From Pseudorhodoferax sp047601025 (lineage in GTDB: Bacteria > Pseudomonadota > Gammaproteobacteria > Burkholderiales > Burkholderiaceae_C), in assembly GCF_047601025.1 (NCBI RefSeq), contig NZ_JASGJZ010000001.1:3224001-3288000 (forward strand): 64,000 bases of DNA, given 5' to 3'. Positions within the stretch are counted from its first letter, which is position 1, and the number at the start of each line of letters is the position of its first letter. Under the pieces are notes generated by a model that saw only the letters and a list, made by a program, of their open reading frames with translations, was not told where the DNA came from and made no database searches. Of the stretch, positions 58,752 through 64,000 are shown one piece after another. The position numbers were made by a program, and so were the translations under genes.

Positions 58752-60203
58752 ATGACATCCAAACACGACAACCTCATCGCCGGCCACTGGACCCCCGGCC
58801 AGGCCTACGCGCCCAACCTCAACCCCAGCGACCTGGCCGACGTGGTCGGCGAGTACGCGCAGGGCGATGCCGCCGACGTAGAGGCCGCCGTGGCGGCCGC
58901 CGCCGCCGCGTTCCCGGCCTGGAGCACCTCGGGCATCCAGGCCCGCTCCGATGCGCTCGACAGGATCGGCTCGGAGATCCTGGCGCGCAAGGAGGAGCTG
59001 GGCGAGCTGCTGGCCCGCGAGGAGGGCAAGGTGCGCGCCGAGGCCATCGGCGAGGCCGCCCGCGCCGGCCAGATCTTCAAGTTCTTCGCCGGCGAGTGCC
59101 TGCGCCTGGCCGGCGAGACGCTGCCCTCGGTGCGCCCGGGCATCGGCGTGGAGATCACGCGCGAGCCCATCGGCGTGGTCGGCCTGATCACGCCGTGGAA
59201 CTTCCCGATCGCGATCCCGGCCTGGAAGATCGCCCCGGCCCTGGCCTTCGGCAACTGCGTGGTGCTCAAGCCCGCCGACCTGGTGCCCGGCTGCGCCTGG
59301 GCGCTGGCGGACATCATCCACCGCTCGGGCATCCCGGCCGGAGTGTTCAACCTGGTGATGGGCCGCGGCCGCGTGATCGGCGACGCGCTGGTGCACCACC
59401 CCGGCGTGGCGGCCATCAGCTTCACCGGCTCGGTGGGCGTGGGCCGGGGCATCGCGGCGGCCTGCGTGGCCGCCGGCAAGAAGGTGCAGCTGGAGATGGG
59501 CGGCAAGAACCCGCAGGTGGTGCTGGACGACGCCGACCTGGCGCAAGCCGTCGAACTGAGCGCGCAGAGCTGCTTCTATTCCACCGGCCAGCGCTGCACG
59601 GCATCGAGCCGCCTGATCGTCACCGACAAGATCTACCCCGCGTTCGTCGAGGCGCTCAAGCAGCGGATCGCAGCGATCAAGGTCGGCGCCGCGCTGGCCG
59701 CCGGCACCGACATGGGCCCGGTGGTCAGCCAGGCGCAGCTGGAGCAGGACCTGTCGTATGTCGAGATCGGCCGCTCCGAGGGCGCGCGGCTGGTCAGCGG
59801 CGGCGACCGCGTGGCCTGCCACACCGGCAGCGGGCACGAGGGCTATTTCATGGCGCCGGCGCTGTTCGCCGACACCACGCCGGCCATGCGCATCAACCGC
59901 GAGGAGATCTTCGGCCCGGTGGCCAGCGTGATCCGGGTGCAGGACTACGAGGAGGCGCTGGCCGTGGCCAACGACACCGAGTTCGGCCTGTCCGCGGGCA
60001 TCGCCACCACCAGCCTGAAGTACGCCACGCACTTCAAGCGCCATGCGCAGGCCGGCATGGTGATGGTCAACCTGCCCACGGCCGGGGTGGACTACCACGT
60101 GCCCTTCGGCGGGCGCAAGGGCTCCAGCTACGGCCCGCGCGAGCAGGGCCGCTACGCCCAGGAGTTCTTCACCACCGTCAAGACGGCCTATACGCTGGCC
60201 TGA
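58752..60203 (+). CDS. Aldehyde dehydrogenase (2-oxoglutarate semialdehyde type)
   Basis: A 483-residue NAD(P)-dependent aldehyde dehydrogenase. ITPWNFPIAIPAWKIAPAL, FTGSVGVGRGIA, the general-base Glu in LEMGGKNPQVV, the nucleophile Cys in GQRCTASSR, and EIFGPVASVI are all in place. The overall sequence resembles 2,5-dioxovalerate (2-oxoglutarate semialdehyde) dehydrogenases. With the IlvD-type dehydratase and the DapA-family enzyme it completes a non-phosphorylative pentonate route to 2-oxoglutarate. It is the last gene of the co-directional island. Confidence 0.9.
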   Translation: MTSKHDNLIAGHWTPGQAYAPNLNPSDLADVVGEYAQGDAADVEAAVAAAAAAFPAWSTSGIQARSDALDRIGSEILARKEELGELLAREEGKVRAEAIGEAARAGQIFKFFAGECLRLAGETLPSVRPGIGVEITREPIGVVGLITPWNFPIAIPAWKIAPALAFGNCVVLKPADLVPGCAWALADIIHRSGIPAGVFNLVMGRGRVIGDALVHHPGVAAISFTGSVGVGRGIAAACVAAGKKVQLEMGGKNPQVVLDDADLAQAVELSAQSCFYSTGQRCTASSRLIVTDKIYPAFVEALKQRIAAIKVGAALAAGTDMGPVVSQAQLEQDLSYVEIGRSEGARLVSGGDRVACHTGSGHEGYFMAPALFADTTPAMRINREEIFGPVASVIRVQDYEEALAVANDTEFGLSAGIATTSLKYATHFKRHAQAGMVMVNLPTAGVDYHVPFGGRKGSSYGPREQGRYAQEFFTTVKTAYTLA

Positions 60204-60213
60204 GTGAGCACGC

Positions 60214-60238
60214 TGCCGGCGCCGCGCAGCGCGCGGCG
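60214..60238. repeat. GC-rich hairpin, copy 2 of a REP-like element
   Basis: CGCCGCGC (60220-60227), loop AGC, GCGCGGCG (60231-60238), preceded by TGCCGG as in the copy at 38388-38411. It lies between the convergent aldehyde dehydrogenase and NlpC/P60 genes. It could serve as a hairpin at both 3' ends; there is no T-run. Confidence 0.45.
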
Positions 60239-60243
60239 TGGGG

Positions 60244-60837
60244 TCAGTGGGGCGCGCGCAGGCCAGTCAGCGCCGTGGCGCCGGCCTCGACGCGGCGGGC
60301 GCCGTTGAAGCGCAGCCGCCAGTAGCTGCTGTCCAGGTTCTCCACGCGCACCCTGGCGCCGGTGCGGGGGGCGTGGACGAACTTGCCGTCGCCCACGTAG
60401 ATGCCCACGTGGCTGAACGTGCGGCGCATGGTGTTGAAGAACACCAGGTCGCCGGGCTGCAGGTCGCTTTTGTCGATCTCGTCGGTGGCGGCGGCCTGTT
60501 CGTCGGCGCGGCGCGGCAGCACCAGGCCCACGGTCTGCGAGTAGACGGCGCGCACGAAGCCGCTGCAGTCGAAGCCGCTGTCGGCCGATTCGCCGCCGAA
60601 GCGGTAGGGCACGCCGAGGAAGCCCAGCGCCGTGACCACCAGCCCGGAAGTGCCCTCGCGCACGCTCTGGCCGACCTGCCCGATGTGGCCCAGGGTCTGC
60701 CGGATCAGGCCGCGCTCCACCAGCACGCGCTCCATGTCGTCGGGCATGGCGTCAACGGAGGCAGAGGCGGGAGGCGCGGCGTGGGCCGAGGCGGCGAAAC
60801 AGCAGGCGAGGGTGAAGACGGCGGTCCAACGAGGCAT
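60244..60837 (-). CDS. NlpC/P60 (C40) cell-wall peptidase
   Basis: A 197-residue secreted cysteine peptidase. The signal peptide ends near SAHAA (residue 21). The catalytic Cys is in SGFDCSGFVRAVYSQ (about residue 93), the His in TFSHVGIYVGDGKFVHAP (about 143-160), and the typical DLQPGDLVFF precedes it. Such enzymes cut D-Glu-diaminopimelate bonds in peptidoglycan stem peptides. About 60 residues between signal and domain are helical. It is convergent with the sugar-acid island. Upstream on its strand is a TACAAT box at 60887-60892 with a poor -35. Confidence 0.93.
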   Translation of the reverse strand: MPRWTAVFTLACCFAASAHAAPPASASVDAMPDDMERVLVERGLIRQTLGHIGQVGQSVREGTSGLVVTALGFLGVPYRFGGESADSGFDCSGFVRAVYSQTVGLVLPRRADEQAAATDEIDKSDLQPGDLVFFNTMRRTFSHVGIYVGDGKFVHAPRTGARVRVENLDSSYWRLRFNGARRVEAGATALTGLRAPH

Positions 60838-61058
60838 GGGCGGGGAGGGTAGCGCCGGCGCTGTTGCGGCGTCAAGTGAAGGGCAGATTGTAAGTCATTG
60901 ATCCAGAATCAACTCCTTGCGGTTTTTTGTAACAAATGGGATCGGCTCCCTGGCCGGAGGTGGCCTTGGGCCATGCATGGTTGTCGCCGCGGGGTGCGCG
61001 AATCCTCCAAATAATCCACGCACCGCGATCGCGTGGATCGCCCACCGGAGGAGTCCCG

Positions 61059-62198
61059 ATGCCGCTGCCCCTGCTTCGTCTCGCCTGCCTCGCCGCCTGC
61101 TTGGCGCTGTCCGCTGCCTGGGCGCAGCCCGTGCCGGTGCGGGCCGAGGCCGTGGCCCGCGGCCTGCAGCATCCCTGGGGGCTGGCCTTCCTGCCCGAGG
61201 GCCGCTTCCTCGTCACCGAGCGGCCGGGCCGCATGCGCGTGGTCGAGGCCGACGGCCGCGTCGGCCCGCCGCTGGAGGGCCTGCCCGCCATCGCGGCCGG
61301 CGGGCAGGGCGGCCTGCTCGACGTGGCGCTGGACAGCGGCTTCGCCGGCAACCGCACCCTCTACTTCTGCTACGCCGAGCCCGCGGCGGACGGCCGCGGC
61401 AACAGCACGGCGCTGGCGCGTGCGCGGCTGTCGGAGGACCGCACGCGGCTGACCGACCTGCGCGTGCTCTTCAGCCAGCGGCCCAAGTACGCGAGCAGCC
61501 TGCACTTCGGCTGCCGCATCGTCGAACGCATGGTCGGCGGCCAGCCCGACGGCACGCTGTTCCTGACGCTGGGCGAGCGCTCCTCGCGCGCCGCCGACGC
61601 GCAGACGCTGGACAACCACCACGGCAAGATCGTGCGCGTCGGCAAGGACGGCACGGTCCCGCGCGACAACCCCTTCGCGGCCCGCGCCGGCGCGCTGCCC
61701 GAGATCTGGAGCTACGGCCACCGCAACCTGCAGGGCGCCACGCTGGCGCCGGACGGCCGGCTGTGGACGCACGAGCACGGCCCGCGCGGCGGCGACGAGA
61801 TCAACCTGCCGCAGCCCGGGCGCAACTACGGCTGGCCGGTGATCACCTACGGCGTCAACTACAGCGGCACCAGGGTCGGCGACGGCATCACCGAGCAGCC
61901 CGGCATGGAGCAGCCGCTGCACTACTGGGTGCCGTCGATCGCGCCCTCGGGCATGGCCTTCCTGACCAGCGGCCGCTACGGCGCGGCCTGGCAGGGCAGC
62001 CTGTTCGTCGGTTCGCTGAAGTTCAGCCGGCTGCACCGGCTGGAGTTCGGGCCCGACGGCCGGCTGCTGCGCGAGCAGCCGCTGCTGGAAGACCTGGGCG
62101 AGCGCATCCGCGACGTGCGCCAGGGCCCCGACGGGCTGTTGTACCTGCTGACCGACGCCAGCGACGGCCGGCTGCTGCGGCTCGTGCCTGAGGTGTAA
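61059..62198 (+). CDS. PQQ-dependent aldose/sugar dehydrogenase (YliI type)
   Basis: A 379-residue secreted beta-propeller. The signal is cleaved near AWAQ (residue 24). ARGLQHPWGLAFLPEGRFLVTERPGRMRVV is the family opening. SYGHRNLQGATLAPDGRLWTHEHGPRGGDEINLPQPGRNYGWPVITYGVNY contains the conserved calcium and PQQ contact region. These soluble periplasmic enzymes oxidise aldoses to lactones. GGAGGAG lies before the ATG at 61059. It could supply lactones to the neighbouring island, but it is separated by an oppositely oriented gene, so this is inference. Confidence 0.9.
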   Translation: MPLPLLRLACLAACLALSAAWAQPVPVRAEAVARGLQHPWGLAFLPEGRFLVTERPGRMRVVEADGRVGPPLEGLPAIAAGGQGGLLDVALDSGFAGNRTLYFCYAEPAADGRGNSTALARARLSEDRTRLTDLRVLFSQRPKYASSLHFGCRIVERMVGGQPDGTLFLTLGERSSRAADAQTLDNHHGKIVRVGKDGTVPRDNPFAARAGALPEIWSYGHRNLQGATLAPDGRLWTHEHGPRGGDEINLPQPGRNYGWPVITYGVNYSGTRVGDGITEQPGMEQPLHYWVPSIAPSGMAFLTSGRYGAAWQGSLFVGSLKFSRLHRLEFGPDGRLLREQPLLEDLGERIRDVRQGPDGLLYLLTDASDGRLLRLVPEV

Positions 62199-62229
62199 TC
62201 GGCGCTTTGCTTCGATCGAAAGGTTTCTC

Positions 62230-62829
62230 ATGCTGCTGCAAGCCGCCGCCTCGCAACTCGTGCTGGTGGACTACCAGGAAAAGCTGATGCCGGCCATCGC
62301 CGGCCATGCCGAGGTGGCCGCCAACGCGCTGCGGCTGGCGCAGGCGGCGCAGCTGCTGGAGGTGCCGGTCTGGGGCACGGAGCAGAACCCGTCCCGGCTC
62401 GGCCCCAACCTGCCTGCGCTGCGCGCGCTGTGCAAGCGCACCTTGGCCAAGATGCACTTCAGCGCCGTGCCCGAAGGGCTGGCCGAGTGGCTGCGCCCGC
62501 CCGCGGCGCGGCCGGCCGGCAATGCGCGCAGCCTGCCCAAGCACTTGCAGAAGCCCGCCGCGGCGCCCGAGCCGCCCAGCATCGTCATCGCCGGCTGCGA
62601 GGCGCACGTCTGCCTGCTGCAGACCGCGCTGGACCTGCTGGGCGAGGAGATGGAGGTCTGGGTCGTGACCGACGCCTGCGGCTCGCGCACCGAGCGCAAC
62701 CGCGACGCCGCCTTCGACCGCCTGGCCGGCGCCGGCGCCGAGCTCGTGACCACCGAGATGGTGCTGTTCGAGTGGCTGGAGACGGCCGAGCACCCGCAGT
62801 TCAAGGCGGTGCAGGCGCTGATCAAATGA
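62230..62829 (+). CDS. Isochorismatase-family cysteine hydrolase
   Basis: A 199-residue cytosolic hydrolase. The catalytic triad is visible: Asp in LVLVDYQEKLMPAI (about residue 15), Lys in LAKMHFSAV (about 75), and Cys in IVIAGCEAHVCLLQTALDLL (Cys about 127). The family acts on amides such as N-carbamoylsarcosine, nicotinamide or phenazine precursors; the substrate here is unknown. It begins 31 bp after the sugar dehydrogenase gene and is followed at once by a strong hairpin. Confidence 0.88.
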   Translation: MLLQAAASQLVLVDYQEKLMPAIAGHAEVAANALRLAQAAQLLEVPVWGTEQNPSRLGPNLPALRALCKRTLAKMHFSAVPEGLAEWLRPPAARPAGNARSLPKHLQKPAAAPEPPSIVIAGCEAHVCLLQTALDLLGEEMEVWVVTDACGSRTERNRDAAFDRLAGAGAELVTTEMVLFEWLETAEHPQFKAVQALIK

Positions 62830-62830
62830 A

Positions 62831-62852
62831 GAAGGGGCCGCGCGGCCCCTTC
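62831..62852. terminator. Hairpin terminator between convergent genes
   Basis: GAAGGGGCC (62831-62839), loop GCGC, GGCCCCTTC (62844-62852): a perfect 9-bp stem 1 bp after the isochorismatase stop and 23 bp from the convergent yceI stop. Only short T-runs are present, but the location and stem suit a two-way terminator. Confidence 0.7.
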
Positions 62853-62875
62853 GTGCTGCGGGGCGGGGCCGCCTG

Positions 62876-63451
62876 CTACTGCCTGACCGCCTCGATCTGC
62901 GCCACGATGCGCACGTTCTTCGGGAAGCCGTAGGCCAGCCCGTAGTCCACGCCGAAGGCCGAACGGTCGATCGTGGCCTCGAAATCGCCGCCGCAGACCT
63001 CGCGCTTGAGCATCGGGCTCTCGTAGCAGTTGAACTGCCGGGCCTTGAAGGTCACGGGCTGGCTCTTGCCCTTGATCGTCAGCACGCCGGCCACCTCGGT
63101 GACCTTGTCGCCGTTCCAGGCGAACCGGTCGCCGACGAAGGTGGCGGTCGGGAACTGCGCCGCGTCGAAGATCTCCGCGCTCTGCAGGTGCTTGTCGAAC
63201 GGCGCGACGCCGGTGGTGAGCGACGCGATCTGGAACGTGATCTCCGCCTTGCCGGTGCGGGCCGCCTTGTCCAGCGTGATCCGGCCTTCCTTCTTCTCGA
63301 AGCGGCCGCGGTTCACGGCGGCGCCGAAGTGGTCGATCTCGAAGGTCGCGAAGGTGTGCGTGGGATCGATGGCGTAGGTGGCGCTCTGCGCGTGGGCGCT
63401 GCCGGCGGCCAGCAGGGCCGCGGCCAGGGCGGTCAGGGCGGAACGTTGCAT
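62876..63451 (-). CDS. YceI-family periplasmic protein
   Basis: A 191-residue lipocalin-like protein with a signal peptide (cleavage near SAHAQ, residue 21). TYAIDPTHTFATFEIDHFGAAVNRGRFEKKEG is the typical start. ASLTTGVAPFDKHLQSAEIFDAAQFPTATFVGDRF and VAGVLTIKGKSQPVTFKAR follow the family order. The family binds isoprenoid-type lipids such as polyprenyl quinones, in an eight-stranded barrel. The two Cys (FNCYES, REVCGG) might form a disulphide. It lies just downstream of another yceI-like gene, 71 bp apart. Confidence 0.93.
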   Translation of the reverse strand: MQRSALTALAAALLAAGSAHAQSATYAIDPTHTFATFEIDHFGAAVNRGRFEKKEGRITLDKAARTGKAEITFQIASLTTGVAPFDKHLQSAEIFDAAQFPTATFVGDRFAWNGDKVTEVAGVLTIKGKSQPVTFKARQFNCYESPMLKREVCGGDFEATIDRSAFGVDYGLAYGFPKNVRIVAQIEAVRQ

Positions 63452-63522
63452 CCAGGAATCTCCGGTTGGGTTGAAAAAGGGAAAGGCGTCGGAAGGTGCG
63501 AGCGGTTGGTTCGCACTGCGTC

Positions 63523-64000
63523 TCAGAGCTTGGGCACGCCGGCCAGCGTGAGCCTGAGCCGGACCTGCACGTCGTCGGCCACCATCGAGGTGTCGGCCCA
63601 TTCGTTCTCGCCGACCTTGAAGGCCAGCCGCTTGATCGTGAACTGGCCGGTGGCCACGGTGCTCGCGCCGTTCTGCGCCAGCGCCATGGGCACCACCACG
63701 TCCTGCTGGACGCCCTTGATCGCCAGCTTGCCGGCGACCTCGAACTTGCCGCCGCCCAGTGCCTTGACCGCGCTGGACTGGAAGGTCGCCTGCGGGAACT
63801 TCGGCACGTCGAACCACACCGGCTTGGGCAGCTCGGCGTTGGCCTCGGGGCTCAGCGAGACGCTGCCCATGTCCACCGTGAAGGCCACCTTGCTCGCCGC
63901 CGGCCGGGCCGGATCGAACGCGACCTGCGCGTCGAACTTGCGGAACCGGCCCTCCACGGGCACGCCCATCTGCCGGCTGACGAACGCGATCTCGCTTTGC
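63523..64000 (-). CDS. YceI-family protein (5' end outside window)
   Basis: At least 158 residues are visible and the frame is open to the right edge, so the start and signal peptide lie outside. SEIAFVSRQMGVPVEGRFRKFDAQVAFDPARP, SVSLSPEANAELPKPVWFDVPKFPQATFQSS and GKLAIKGVQQDVVVPMAL match the YceI pattern. An internal ATG at 63969 should not be taken as the start, because family similarity continues upstream of it. It forms a tandem pair with the yceI gene downstream; in Burkholderiales such pairs often follow a cytochrome b561 gene, which cannot be checked here. Confidence 0.9.
   Translation of the reverse strand, partial: QSEIAFVSRQMGVPVEGRFRKFDAQVAFDPARPAASKVAFTVDMGSVSLSPEANAELPKPVWFDVPKFPQATFQSSAVKALGGGKFEVAGKLAIKGVQQDVVVPMALAQNGASTVATGQFTIKRLAFKVGENEWADTSMVADDVQVRLRLTLAGVPKL

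Noticed and set aside
60887..60913. TACAAT box and a TTGAT/ATCAA palindrome upstream of the NlpC/P60 gene
   Set aside because: The -35 is poor at every allowed spacing and 5-bp arms are expected by chance; mentioned only in the gene entry.

Overview
The window is a G+C-rich (roughly 70% by eye) bacterial chromosome segment. It is densely coded, with many 1-4 bp gene overlaps. Gene content points to a betaproteobacterium of the Burkholderiales, most like the Comamonadaceae/Alcaligenaceae side: Bug-family (TctC) and TRAP solute receptors, the order cysS-alkA-accA, rpsU-yqeY, and an nrt/nas nitrate cluster. This placement is an inference from content. I see no rRNA, tRNA, CRISPR array or complete insertion sequence.

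Layout. 1-5.5 kb: a cut-off lipoprotein start, a GntR regulator, a TonB-like lipoprotein, then a purine-breakdown group (urate hydroxylase PuuD, 8-oxoguanine-deaminase-type amidohydrolase, glycerate 2-kinase). 5.5-14.4 kb: housekeeping genes (suhB, trmJ, cysE, mogA, yjgA, pmbA, a FecR/DUF6600 protein, yqeY, rpsU, an HI0933-type flavoprotein). 14.4-17.4 kb: a compact peptide-modification-like 'HPr-rel-A' cassette (PqqD-like chaperone, HprK-related kinase, nucleotidyltransferase) followed by a low-G+C exported protein of unknown function. 17.4-29 kb: a nitrate assimilation operon on the minus strand (nrtA-nrtB-nrtD, a tandem-GAF protein, a shortened NirB/NasC-like flavoprotein, nasA, ybiB, cobA) preceded by nasR. 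The nasR-nrtA gap shows a sigma-54 promoter, an NtrC-like site, two ANTAR hairpins with identical AACGGC loops, and a competing terminator, so nitrate control by antitermination can be read directly from the sequence. 29-40.7 kb: tsaD, a small heat-shock protein, a periplasmic receptor, a LysR regulator with an AT-rich palindromic upstream region, mtfA-lpxH-ppiB, a second cyclophilin, a TPR protein, cysS, an AlkA-type glycosylase, accA, ogt.

40.7-60.2 kb: an 18-kb co-directional sugar-acid catabolic island headed by a divergent LysR gene. It holds two Bug receptors, four DctP receptors but only one DctQ-DctM pair, a rhamnonate-dehydratase-like enolase, an IlvD/Edd dehydratase, a DapA-family keto-deoxy-sugar-acid dehydratase, a ketoglutarate-semialdehyde-type dehydrogenase, two lactonase-like amidohydrolases plus a remnant of a third, a beta-propeller protein, a PdxA-like dehydrogenase and a 2-hydroxyacid dehydrogenase. 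Together these fit uptake of sugar acids or lactones and non-phosphorylative (Weimberg-type) conversion to 2-oxoglutarate. 60.2-64 kb: an NlpC/P60 peptidase, a PQQ-type sugar dehydrogenase, an isochorismatase-like hydrolase and two tandem YceI proteins, the last cut by the window end.

The most notable items are the NasR leader, the HPr-rel-A cassette with its candidate substrate, an 84-bp in-frame insertion flanked by a 7-bp duplication at the start of one dctP gene, and the truncated NirB-like protein.
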